Origin: CAIUGU01 sp965279735
GTDB taxonomy: Bacteria > Pseudomonadota > Gammaproteobacteria > Steroidobacterales > Steroidobacteraceae
Assembly (NCBI GenBank): GCA_965279735.1
Contig: OZ257260.1
Coordinates: 2,542,001-2,606,000 of the forward strand
Direction: 5' to 3'
DNA length: 64,000 nt
Below the pieces are notes generated by a model. It was not told the DNA's origin. It was given only the letters and a program-made list of their open reading frames with translations, and did not search any database. This document shows positions 34,479 to 43,273 of this stretch, piece after piece; the stretch's first letter is position 1; every line of letters begins with the position of its first letter. The translations under genes were made by a program, and so were the position numbers.

Positions 34479-36257
34479 CTACTCGGCCTTCACCGGCAAT
34501 TTCACCCGGATATGCAGGTCCTTGAGCTGTGCATCGCTCACTGGCGTCGGTGCCTCGGTCAGGGGGCAGGCCGCCGTCTGCGTTTTCGGGAACGCGATCA
34601 CTTCGCGAATACTGTCGGCACCCGACATCAGCATCGCCAGGCGATCGAGTCCAAAGGCGAGACCTCCATGCGGAGGCGGACCGTACTTCAGGGCTTCCAG
34701 CAGGAAGCCGAATTTCTGCTGTGCTTCCTCGGCGCTGATGCCGAGCAGTTCGAACACGGTGGACTGCATGTCGGTGCGATGGATACGGACGGATCCGCCG
34801 CCGATCTCCGAACCGTTGAGCACCATGTCGTAGCCTTTCGACAACGCATGCTCGGGATCGCTCTTCAGCGCAGCTGGATCGTCGTTGCGAGGTGCCGTGA
34901 ACGGATGGTGAAGAGCGGCCCAGCGTTTGCCGTTTGGATCCCACTCGAACATCGGGAAATCGACGACCCACAAAGGCCGCCAGCCTGCTTCGACGAGGCC
35001 AAGATCAGCGCCCACTTTCAGACGCAAGGCACCGAGCGCGTCGTTCACGACCTGGGCCGTATCGGCACCGAAGAAAATCAGGTCGCCGGTCTGCGCGCCG
35101 GTCCGCGACAGGATGCCCGCGACCGCATCGTCGCTCAGGAACTTGAGAATGGGCGACTGCAGGCCCTCACGTCCCTTCGCGAGGTCGTTGACCTTCACGT
35201 AGGCAAGACCCCTCGCGCCGTAACGACCGACGAACGTCGTGTAATCGTCGATTTCCTTGCGGGAAAGACGCTCGCCACCTTTCGGCACATTGAGCGCGGC
35301 CACGCGACCTTTCGGATTGGCGGCCGGGCCCGCAAACACCTTGAAATCGCAATCGCGCACGAGATCCGCGACATCGACGAGTTCGAGCGGAATGCGCAGG
35401 TCCGGCTTGTCCGATGCATAGCGCCGCATGGCTTCGGCATACGTCATGCGCGGGAACGGATCGGGCAGCGACACATCCAGCACTGTCTTGAACAGGTTGC
35501 GGATCAGCTCCTCCATCAGGTCGGTGATCTGTTGCTCCGTGAGGAACGACGTCTCGATATCGATCTGGGTGAAGTCGGGCTGGCGGTCGGCGCGCAGGTC
35601 TTCGTCGCGGAAGCAGCGGACGATCTGGTAGTAGCGATCGAAGCCCGACATCATCAGCAGCTGCTTGAAGAGCTGGGGTGACTGGGGCAACGCGAAGAAA
35701 TGGCCGGGATGCGTGCGGCTTGGCACGAGGTAGTCGCGTGCACCCTCAGGCGTCGCCTTCGTGAGCATCGGCGTTTCGATGTCGATGAAGCCGTTGCCGT
35801 CGAGCCAGTTGCGCACGGCCTGCGTGATGCGATGCCGCTGGCGCAGCTTGTTCATCATGCTTTCGCGCCGCAGGTCGATGTAGCGGTACTTGAGCCGCAG
35901 TTCCTCGTTGACCGTTTCATCGTGGTGGAACGGCGGCGTTTCCGAACGGCTGAGGATTTCCAGCTCGCCCGCGAGCAGCTCGACCTGGCCCGAAGGCAGG
36001 TTGGCATTTGCCGTGCCGGTGGGACGAGCCCGTACCTGGCCGGTGACCCGGACGCAATATTCGCTGCGCAGCTTTTCAGCTTGGGAGAACACGGCAGGAT
36101 TCGAGGGATCGAACACGATCTGCAGCAGGCCCTCGCGATCCCGCAGGTCGACGAAGATCACCCCGCCATGATCGCGGCGGCGATGCACCCAGCCGGCGAC
36201 GGCAATGGATTCGCCGATCAGGGATTCGTTGACGTGGCCGCAATAGTAAGTACGCAT
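34479..36257 (-). CDS. aspS: Aspartate--tRNA ligase
   Basis: A bacterial-type AspRS of 592 residues. ATG 36257 was used because MRTYYCGHVNE begins the known N-terminal domain. Present are the OB-fold GWVHRRRDHGG, class II motif 2 in YYQIVRCFRDEDLRADR, the GAD insertion (about 300-400), and motif 3 GLDRLAMLMSG. The upstream gap to fmdB is filled by the repeat array, which therefore lies in or near its promoter region. Confidence 0.97.
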   Translation of the reverse strand: MRTYYCGHVNESLIGESIAVAGWVHRRRDHGGVIFVDLRDREGLLQIVFDPSNPAVFSQAEKLRSEYCVRVTGQVRARPTGTANANLPSGQVELLAGELEILSRSETPPFHHDETVNEELRLKYRYIDLRRESMMNKLRQRHRITQAVRNWLDGNGFIDIETPMLTKATPEGARDYLVPSRTHPGHFFALPQSPQLFKQLLMMSGFDRYYQIVRCFRDEDLRADRQPDFTQIDIETSFLTEQQITDLMEELIRNLFKTVLDVSLPDPFPRMTYAEAMRRYASDKPDLRIPLELVDVADLVRDCDFKVFAGPAANPKGRVAALNVPKGGERLSRKEIDDYTTFVGRYGARGLAYVKVNDLAKGREGLQSPILKFLSDDAVAGILSRTGAQTGDLIFFGADTAQVVNDALGALRLKVGADLGLVEAGWRPLWVVDFPMFEWDPNGKRWAALHHPFTAPRNDDPAALKSDPEHALSKGYDMVLNGSEIGGGSVRIHRTDMQSTVFELLGISAEEAQQKFGFLLEALKYGPPPHGGLAFGLDRLAMLMSGADSIREVIAFPKTQTAACPLTEAPTPVSDAQLKDLHIRVKLPVKAE

Positions 36258-36336
36258 AGGAGGTCGGGACGCTGAAAACACAGGAACAAACAGGCGCGCG
36301 GGATGTTACGGAGCGGCCTTCGGGGGCGCAAGGCAT

Positions 36337-36824
36337 CCTCACCCACTCCGTCTCCCTCTCCACCCGGAGAGGGTATGGGAAATCACCTCTCCCGCTGGGA
36401 GAGGTCGCACAGAGTGCGGGTGAGGGCCTCACCCACTCCGTTTCCCTCTCCTCCAGGAGAGGGAGCTCGATCAGCACCTCTCCTCCGGGAGAGGGTATCG
36501 ACTCCCTCTCCCAACGGGAGAGGGCTGGGGTGAGGGATCAGCAACTCCTGATGGAGAGGTCGCAACAGTGCGGGTGAGGGCCTCACCCACTCCGTCTCCC
36601 TCTCCTCCAGGAGAGGGTATCGACTCCCTCTCCCAACGGGAGAGGGCTGGGGTGAGGGATCAGCAACTCCTGATGGAGAGGTCGCAACAGTGCGGGTGAG
36701 GGCCTCACCCACTCCGTTTCCCTCTCCTCTAGGAGAGGGTATCGACTCCCTCTCCCAATGGGAGAGGGCTGGGGTGAGGGATCAGCAACTCCTGGTGGAG
36801 AGGTCGCACAGAGTGCGGGTGAGG
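36337..36824. repeat. Tandem array of hairpin-rich repeats
   Basis: The unit begins CCTCACCCACTCCGT and contains two hairpins of the form CCCTCTCC...GGAGAGGG. Unit starts are at 36337, 36427, 36581 and 36703; the last two units are 122 bp and almost identical, while the first two are rearranged (90 and 154 bp). Differences between units fall mostly in hairpin loops. The array fills the space between aspS and fmdB, both on the minus strand, and ends next to the fmdB stop. It has no spacers or leader and is not a CRISPR. Confidence 0.9.
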
Positions 36825-36825
36825 A

Positions 36826-37242
36826 TCAGCGCCTGGCTGCCTTGCGCTTCGCCGGAGCCGCTTTCGCCTTGGGTTTGGCGGTTTTGCCGACCTTCGCGGT
36901 GGACCGGGACTTGGTCTCGGCCGGTGCCTTCTCCGCAGGCTTGGCGGCTTCCTTCGTCTCCGCGGGCTTGGCCTCGGGCGGCTTCACCGTCGCATCGACG
37001 GCCGTGGCGTCTTTCGACTCCTTGTCCGCCTGCCCCGCGAGGTTGCGCTTGGACTCATTGTCAGACTTGAAGTCGGTTTCGTACCAGCCACTGCCCTTGA
37101 GCCGGAAAACCGGAGCGGAAATCAGGCGCTGCAGCTTCTGCTTGCCGCAATTCGGGCATTTCTTCAGCGGCCCGTCGGAAATCTTCTGCAGGACTTCAAC
37201 GTGATGGCCGCAGGCGCCGCATTGGTATTCGTAAAAGGGCAT
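36826..37242 (-). CDS. FmdB family zinc-ribbon protein with a basic tail
   Basis: A 138-residue protein. Residues 1-40 are the FmdB zinc ribbon, MPFYEYQCGACGHHVEV and KCPNCGK, followed by LISAPVFRLKGSGWYETDF. From about residue 75 a Lys/Ala/Pro-rich low-complexity tail follows (KPAEKAPAETKSRSTAKVGK and KRKAARR), resembling histone H1-like tails that bind nucleic acid. FmdB genes commonly lie upstream of aspS. ATG 37242 begins the zinc ribbon directly. Function uncertain; RNA or DNA binding is inference. Confidence 0.88.
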   Translation of the reverse strand: MPFYEYQCGACGHHVEVLQKISDGPLKKCPNCGKQKLQRLISAPVFRLKGSGWYETDFKSDNESKRNLAGQADKESKDATAVDATVKPPEAKPAETKEAAKPAEKAPAETKSRSTAKVGKTAKPKAKAAPAKRKAARR

Positions 37243-37353
37243 TGGGGAGTCTCTGAAAAGCCGGTGCGCATCGCCACATGGGGACGCCGGCGGCGGAATC
37301 AAGATAAAAGGTATTTTTTTTCTGACTGAGCCTGCAAGTCGAAAGTCATTGCT

Positions 37354-38838
37354 TCATTCGTCGTTTATGGCACCGGGCGTGGCTGCTGCGCCCTTTCCGC
37401 CCCGCCTGGAAAAAGCCGTTGACACGTCCAGTAACGCCGATCGCATCCACATCCAGCCCGTCAGCGCATAAATCAACAGGCCTGACGGAATGAGGATCAG
37501 CAGCTTAGCCCATGCCCCCTCTCCCGCGAGAGAAAACCGGTCGATTGCATACAAGATCAAGCCCATAAACACTGCCAACACGACTTGCCGTCCGACTGCG
37601 CGCAGCAGGTCCTTGAATGTGAGCCCAACGAGACGCAGAGGAATCGTAAAGACCGGATAGAGCAATATCAAATTTGCGAACGCATAGGCTGCCGCGACAC
37701 CCAGGTAACCCCAGCGGAGGCCGACGACGAAGGCCAAGACTACCCCCGCGCTGTACACGAGCCCCCACCGCATCATCAGTTTGGTGCTTCCAGTGGCCAT
37801 GTAAATGAGCCCTACCGTGGTTCCGATGGACTGAGTCAGCCCGACCGGCGCGAGCCAGGCGATAACGCCGGACACAGGCAGCCAGGTCCTGCCAAGCAGC
37901 GCTTCAATGAAAGGATCGCGCACTACCCACAGCCCCGCCATCAAGGGAGCAGTGATCAGGGAGATGGCTGAGACGGTTCGCAGGTATAGCGCGGCGAATG
38001 CCTTAAGGTCGGCCTGTTGCCGTGAGAGCACCGGGAACATGACACGGCTCAGAACTCCCGAGAGGTTCGAGAGCGGGAACAGCATGATCCGGTACGCGGT
38101 GTTGTACCAGCCAAGGTCTGCGGCACCAAGGAACCGGCCGATGAGGAAAGTATCGACGTTGCGTGCAAAGTAATTGATGACCTGGAATGTCACCAGATTG
38201 CTGCTGAAGCCCCACAGTGCACGAAATTCGGCAGTACTCCAGCGCAAACGCGGACCCCAGCGGGACGCGAACCATAACTGGACTGTAGTCAGCAAGACGT
38301 TCGTCAGCGTGTTCAGGACCAGGCTGTACACGCCAAGTCCACGCCATGCGGCGATTGCTGCCACTGCGAGCGCCAACAATCCCGAGGAAAGCTCGATCCG
38401 GGCCAGCTTGCGGAAATTGAGGTCCCGCTCGAGGAGACCCTGATGCACGGCTGCGGAACTCCCGAGCGGAAAGCTGACTGCGAGCGCCAGCAGGACGCCC
38501 TGCAGACGCGGCTCGCGAAACACCACGGCAAGTGGCAGCGCCAGAAGCAGGATCGCGAGCGCCAGCCCTATCCCCAGGCAGACGTTGAACCAGAAAACGG
38601 TATCGAGCAGCTCATCACCCAGGTCGTCACGCTGGATGACCGCCGCCGACGTACCCATGTCCCTCAGCAACATTGCAAAAGTGGTTACCACAGTTGCCAT
38701 CGCGAGCAGACCAAAGTCGGTCGGTGGCAACAGCCGCGACAGGATGGCCAGCGCGATTAGCTGGATGACTACGCGTCCACCCTGCGAAATTCCCGCCCAG
38801 ACTATGCCCGCGGCCGCCGTGGGCGCACGCTCACTCAA
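37354..38838 (-). CDS. Wzx-like polysaccharide flippase (MOP superfamily)
   Basis: A 494-residue membrane protein with about 14 helices. The opening IVWAGISQGGRVVIQLIALAILSRLLPPTDFG is typical of WzxC-like polysaccharide transporters, which flip lipid-linked repeat units to the periplasmic face. No ATG is available at the right place; TTG 38838 is used, with GGAA upstream. It is the last gene of the EPS locus. 37243-37353 is a short gap after which fmdB begins. Confidence 0.87.
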   Translation of the reverse strand: MSERAPTAAAGIVWAGISQGGRVVIQLIALAILSRLLPPTDFGLLAMATVVTTFAMLLRDMGTSAAVIQRDDLGDELLDTVFWFNVCLGIGLALAILLLALPLAVVFREPRLQGVLLALAVSFPLGSSAAVHQGLLERDLNFRKLARIELSSGLLALAVAAIAAWRGLGVYSLVLNTLTNVLLTTVQLWFASRWGPRLRWSTAEFRALWGFSSNLVTFQVINYFARNVDTFLIGRFLGAADLGWYNTAYRIMLFPLSNLSGVLSRVMFPVLSRQQADLKAFAALYLRTVSAISLITAPLMAGLWVVRDPFIEALLGRTWLPVSGVIAWLAPVGLTQSIGTTVGLIYMATGSTKLMMRWGLVYSAGVVLAFVVGLRWGYLGVAAAYAFANLILLYPVFTIPLRLVGLTFKDLLRAVGRQVVLAVFMGLILYAIDRFSLAGEGAWAKLLILIPSGLLIYALTGWMWMRSALLDVSTAFSRRGGKGAAATPGAINDE

Positions 38839-38865
38839 GTCGATTCCATCGATGTGGACGGGCGA

Positions 38866-40050
38866 TCATGTACCCGCCCGCTGCGACGCCATGCACGACA
38901 AATGCCCGTGACCGTCGACCAGTTTTTCGTAGAGACTTTCAAGGGATGACGTACATCGCCGGATGTCGAACTTTTCCGAAATGAACGGGGGGCCTGCACG
39001 CGACATCGAATCAGCAAGAGCGTCATCAGTCAGCAACTTCGCCAGTCGGTCGACGAGAGTATCAATCGCCTTCTCGGGGAAGGCAAAGCCGGTAGCGCCC
39101 TCAATGATGCCTTCAGTCGCGCCACCACGAGCCGAGGTGACGACCGGCACGCCGCAGGCCTGGGCCTCGAGAATGACGATTCCAAGGCCCTCCGCATCGC
39201 CGTCTGCAGCGACGATGCTTGGCAGGCAGAATACCCGGGCCAGGTCGATTTGATTTTTCACCTCAGCACTCGGCAGGCTGCCGGAGAACGTAACCGGAAC
39301 CCGCAGGTCAGCCGCAAGCTTTTGCAGCGATCTCAGCAACGGCCCGTCGCCAACGACAACCAGCTCTGCACCAGGAACAACAGCCTGTATACGCGCGAAT
39401 GCCTTGATGAGGTATTCCACGCCCTTCTTCTCCACCAGGCGACCCACGAACAGGATGCGTGGCCTGCGCCCGGCAACAGGTTGCCCTGCGCCAACGAAGC
39501 GCTCTGTATCGATACCGATGTACCTGACCGAGACCTGTTCAGAGGCAATTCCAAATTCCATCGCGCGTTGCCTGATGGATTCGCTGACGGCCACGAAATG
39601 CACCAGGGGGTTGCGAGCCAGCGCGCGCAGGCGTGCCGGATAATTCCGGAACGCGAGGGCGCCCTGTTTCCAGTGATCCGGATGAATGTTGATGTCGTAA
39701 CCGTGCAAGGTAACCACGAACGGGACGTTGAGTTGTTTTGCAACCGGCCAGATCTTCACGGCATCGGTGCCAAAATGGGCGTGGAATACGCAAGCCGATT
39801 CATCCAGAAGGCGTCGTATCATCTGCTGCGGCACGACTCCAAACCGCCTGGAGACTTTCCAGTAACCCGTCATGCAAGCCGAGGCGGTCTCGCCTATGAG
39901 GCGCACGTCCATGCCCTCGAGACTGATGCCGTCGACAGCTCGCTCGCCAATCAGTATCGGTTGCCACGAGGAATAGGAGAGGACCTGCTCCTTGATGAAG
40001 GTTTCCGAATAAGGCAGCAGGTTTGCCTTGTAGACGAAGACTCGCTTCAC
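38866..40050 (-). CDS. Glycosyltransferase, GT4 family
   Basis: A 394-residue GT-B fold retaining glycosyltransferase. The C-terminal nucleotide-sugar domain has ILFVGRLVEKKGVEYL and the E-x7-E signature EGLGIVILEAQ; FHAHFGTDAV and VTLHGYD are in the N-terminal domain. The start is GTG 40050 with AAGG six bases upstream. It should add a sugar to the lipid-linked EPS unit; donor and acceptor are unknown. Confidence 0.9.
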   Translation of the reverse strand: MKRVFVYKANLLPYSETFIKEQVLSYSSWQPILIGERAVDGISLEGMDVRLIGETASACMTGYWKVSRRFGVVPQQMIRRLLDESACVFHAHFGTDAVKIWPVAKQLNVPFVVTLHGYDINIHPDHWKQGALAFRNYPARLRALARNPLVHFVAVSESIRQRAMEFGIASEQVSVRYIGIDTERFVGAGQPVAGRRPRILFVGRLVEKKGVEYLIKAFARIQAVVPGAELVVVGDGPLLRSLQKLAADLRVPVTFSGSLPSAEVKNQIDLARVFCLPSIVAADGDAEGLGIVILEAQACGVPVVTSARGGATEGIIEGATGFAFPEKAIDTLVDRLAKLLTDDALADSMSRAGPPFISEKFDIRRCTSSLESLYEKLVDGHGHLSCMASQRAGT

Positions 40051-40065
40051 GCTGCGCCTTGTGGA

Positions 40066-41292
40066 TCAGAAAACAAACTTGAGACCAACGGCAGCCAGGC
40101 CGTCGTCGTATACGAAAGTCGGCCGGTTACTGTCGCGTTGCTCCTGGCGATAGCTGATCGTGAGTTCCAAAGGCTCGCGGGGTGCATATGTCGCCTGCAG
40201 CTGCGCAATTTCAACCGTGTCTTCGCGCGCGATCGAAGCAGGCCGGTTCAGGCTTGAACCCAGATAGTCCTGCTGTTCCCACGAGCCCGTGAACGACAGC
40301 TTGAATTTGTCGGTGACCATCCACGTGGGCGCAATGCTGACACCCGTACCCTTGAAATAATCCGACTCCACGTCGGCATACGCCTTGAGCTCACGCCAGC
40401 CCGACAGGAGTATCTGGGTCTTGACGCCGGGGCGCCAATCCAATGACAGGCGCCAGACATCGCCGTCGAAATCATTGACATCGGGATTGTCGTAGTCCCG
40501 ACTCAGATATCCGGCGGTACCGTCGAAGGTAGTCTTGCCTGTCAGGGCGTACCGAATGTGTATTCCAGCGGTGTCCTCCGTAAAGTCCCGTTCCAGAAGT
40601 GTTCCGCCCAGAAATACATCACCAGGAAAGCCTGCCACGGCATGGCGATAGTCGAACCCCAGCAATGTCGAAGCCGGTGTCAGGTATTCGATCGAGAAAG
40701 TACCGATGTCTCCCTGGTAGTCATCGAGCTCGCGAATCTCTGCACTGTGGGTGGTCTCGATGCGCGCGGCACCTGCCTTCACTGCCCAGCGCGCGCCCAG
40801 TCCAAGTCGCACGTCACCAAAGTAACTATACGTATCCAGCAAGTCCCTGATGAAAATGCGCGTGTTCGCAAAGCTGGCGAGCGAGCGATCGTAGGTCGCG
40901 CCGAGATGCCCGGACCAATCTCCTGCCGTCCGCCAGTCCCACAGGAATCGACCGTTGCCGGAGACATGATCGAGATCATCATTGCGGGAATAGCGATTGT
41001 CGTTCGCCGCCAGAGTCAGATCGATCTTCTGGCTGCCGGCAAGCCAGAGCGCGTCAAGCGCCAGCGTTGCACGATTGATGGAGTCGTCGCGTTTGAAATC
41101 CCCGTCAGGCGGCAGGTTCGCCGCTGCGGTTGCCTCGGGGAGACGGAACAGATTGTCGTCGTAAGTGAAGCGATCAGCGATCGAGATGTCGACGTGACTT
41201 TGCTCTGGCGTCGCAGCGTGCAGCGTCGCACCGCCCAGCAGACCGGCGGCCGGGAGCAGCGTTATCCACACACGGTTTCTGGTTGTATACAT
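40066..41292 (-). CDS. epsL: EpsL-like outer-membrane beta-barrel protein
   Basis: A 408-residue protein with signal peptide (ending near TLHAA), many alternating beta strands and a C-terminal aromatic residue (VGLKFVF). The opening ADRFTYDDNLFRLP matches EpsL proteins of exosortase-type EPS loci, probably the outer-membrane export channel or its partner. ATG 41292 is preferred over GTG 41304. It lies between GT4 and the oxidoreductase pair. Confidence 0.82.
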   Translation of the reverse strand: MYTTRNRVWITLLPAAGLLGGATLHAATPEQSHVDISIADRFTYDDNLFRLPEATAAANLPPDGDFKRDDSINRATLALDALWLAGSQKIDLTLAANDNRYSRNDDLDHVSGNGRFLWDWRTAGDWSGHLGATYDRSLASFANTRIFIRDLLDTYSYFGDVRLGLGARWAVKAGAARIETTHSAEIRELDDYQGDIGTFSIEYLTPASTLLGFDYRHAVAGFPGDVFLGGTLLERDFTEDTAGIHIRYALTGKTTFDGTAGYLSRDYDNPDVNDFDGDVWRLSLDWRPGVKTQILLSGWRELKAYADVESDYFKGTGVSIAPTWMVTDKFKLSFTGSWEQQDYLGSSLNRPASIAREDTVEIAQLQATYAPREPLELTISYRQEQRDSNRPTFVYDDGLAAVGLKFVF

Positions 41293-41344
41293 GACCTGGT
41301 GCACCTTGCTTCGTGGCGATGAAACGCCGGCAAAACCGGCGAGC

Positions 41345-41803
41345 TTATGTGTTGAAAATGGCGAACGGATTGCCGCAGGCGGGCGAACTCCCCGCGTAGA
41401 TGATTGTTTCGCGCATTACGTCTGTGAGCCGGAAAAAATTGCTTCCCAACAGGTATTCGGAGACAACCAGGCGCTCAAGTTCAGCGAGGGCAGTCTTCAG
41501 CTCCGGCACCGTGCTGGCGAGCGTCGGCAATGCATGCGCAAGCATCACGCCCCCGCGACGCCGGATAGAGCCAAGAACAGGTCCGTCGCGGAGGCTCATG
41601 GTCCGGGCGAATTCCGCCAGCGAATCCTCATCGAGTTGCACGCCCGGCAGATTGCGGCGGATCACGGCAACGACCCATTCCGCGGGACCGGAGTCAGAGC
41701 GCAGGAGCCGATAGCTTCCTGCTGCCGCAAGAGCGCCCATACCCGCCAATCCGGCCAACAGCATCTGCCGCCGGCGCACCGAGAATGCACGATGAGTGTT
41801 CAT
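41345..41803 (-). CDS. Small Tat-type protein, likely partner of the GMC oxidoreductase
   Basis: A 152-residue protein. A twin-arginine-like signal, VRRRQMLLAGLAGMGALAAA, lies at residues 9-28. The remainder has no recognised cofactor site, but ends with SSPACGNPFAIFNT. The ATG overlaps the stop of the GMC oxidoreductase by 4 bp. The layout resembles GMC enzymes with a small Tat-signal subunit (gluconate 2-dehydrogenase type), where the small subunit escorts the large one to the periplasm; that assignment is inference. Confidence 0.6.
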   Translation of the reverse strand: MNTHRAFSVRRRQMLLAGLAGMGALAAAGSYRLLRSDSGPAEWVVAVIRRNLPGVQLDEDSLAEFARTMSLRDGPVLGSIRRRGGVMLAHALPTLASTVPELKTALAELERLVVSEYLLGSNFFRLTDVMRETIIYAGSSPACGNPFAIFNT

Positions 41804-43239
41804 GCCAGCCTGGCCGCTGCCCGCAAGGATAGCGCCGCCACCGAAAGACTTGGATTTGCACACGGACAGGTGGGAAACACTGCGGAACCCACCACGACCA
41901 GGTTCCGGATGTCGTGATGGACCTGGCCGGAATCCACGACCGATGTTGCGGGATCCGCGCCCATTCTCAGGGTGCCTTGAACATGCGACTCTGTAGGCCG
42001 GAACCCCTTGAAGTCGATACTTTCGACGGGAAGCGGAGCCACAACTCTTTCCAATGCTATGCGCGAACGTTCCACTCCGAGGCGAGCGTACTCGGACATG
42101 CCGGCGTACGACACCCTCGGCACTCCGTCACTATCCAGTTCGACGCGACTACTGTCCTGCAGGAGATCTTCCACCACGACAGTGATGGGCGCGACCTGAC
42201 GCCAGCGACCGAAGTCCTTCCTCAAGCCGTGAGGCCAGCGGTTTTCGAAGTACAGCAACGCTCCACCGTGCTGCCTCCGGAAGTCTCCATCGTAGAGGCT
42301 GTAGTTGAGGCCTGTGGTAATGGTGCTGCCATCGAAATTGTCGAGCCCATCGAGCATCACTTCAACGTTGTAACCAACCTGTTCGTTGATCCCGACTCCG
42401 GTGCAGGCATGGTGACTGCCGGACCGCATGAGGATCGCGGGGCTGTGGATCGCGTTGGCGCCCAATACGAAGAGATCCGCTGTTACGCGTCTCTCTCCCT
42501 TGCCATCGCTATAGACGGCACCCCGACACATTCCGTTGGCTATATCGAGATGCGTAACCTCCGAGTCCACGCGGAACTCGACTGACGCGCTGCTCCGCAG
42601 ATCCCGAAAGCCATTGTCAAACGTGAACTTTGCATCGACGGGACAACGGCTGCAGCGTGCGGATGAGCAACACCGCGTGCGGCTTGCGGTCGCGATGCTG
42701 GCCCGTGCTGTTGCAATCGGAAAATGAAACCCGGGTTGCGCGGCCCTCATCACACGGTCCACCGCGGTAAACGTGTGCGCTGGCTGCGGAAACGGCTCCG
42801 AACGCGGCAGCATTGCTGCCATCTCTTCACCCCCGGCAACCGACATCCTGCGCTCGGCAGCGACGTAATATGGTTCGAGATCCGAGTAACTCAGTGGCCA
42901 ATCCTGTCCCGCGCCATATAGAGACCGGGTCTGGAAATCATGTGGATGAAAGCGCGGAGTCTGGCCAAACCAGCAGTTCGTCCCGCCCCCCAGTCCCACC
43001 GTGAAGTTCCATTCCTTCTGACCGTCCGCCGCACGGTAAGTCGACTTGGGGGGAATGTTGGAATTGCGGTCGTTCTCGAGCTGCCACGCATGGGTGTTGT
43101 GTCTGCCGCGCTCCAGTACCAGGATGCGGGCATCCGGCTGTTTCTGCAGGAATCCATCGACAAAAAAAAGCGAACCGAAGCCCGATCCAACCACGACAAG
43201 ATCGAAAGCTTCCACCGCAGCGCTGCTGGCGGGAGTCAC
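41800..43239 (-). CDS. GMC family oxidoreductase
   Basis: A flavoenzyme of about 480 residues. FAD-binding VVVGSGFGSLFF is near the N-terminus, with GLGGGTNCWFGQTPRF and the C-terminal GMC signature HVQGTLRMG...NLVVVGSAVFPT...NPSLSVAA. A Cys-rich segment, CCSSARCSRCPVDAK, recalls GMC members related to cellobiose or gluconate dehydrogenases. It probably oxidises a sugar or sugar alcohol hydroxyl. The start is uncertain: GTG 43239 or TTG 43311, the latter overlapping the upstream gene by 38 bp. Confidence 0.82.
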   Translation of the reverse strand: MTPASSAAVEAFDLVVVGSGFGSLFFVDGFLQKQPDARILVLERGRHNTHAWQLENDRNSNIPPKSTYRAADGQKEWNFTVGLGGGTNCWFGQTPRFHPHDFQTRSLYGAGQDWPLSYSDLEPYYVAAERRMSVAGGEEMAAMLPRSEPFPQPAHTFTAVDRVMRAAQPGFHFPIATARASIATASRTRCCSSARCSRCPVDAKFTFDNGFRDLRSSASVEFRVDSEVTHLDIANGMCRGAVYSDGKGERRVTADLFVLGANAIHSPAILMRSGSHHACTGVGINEQVGYNVEVMLDGLDNFDGSTITTGLNYSLYDGDFRRQHGGALLYFENRWPHGLRKDFGRWRQVAPITVVVEDLLQDSSRVELDSDGVPRVSYAGMSEYARLGVERSRIALERVVAPLPVESIDFKGFRPTESHVQGTLRMGADPATSVVDSGQVHHDIRNLVVVGSAVFPTCPCANPSLSVAALSLRAAARLA

Positions 43240-43273
43240 GGGAAGCCACTTCCGCTGGTTCGGTGCTTGACCA

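Noticed and set aside
36337..36824. CRISPR array
   Set aside because: The repeats are directly tandem with hairpins and no unique spacers, and there are no cas genes.
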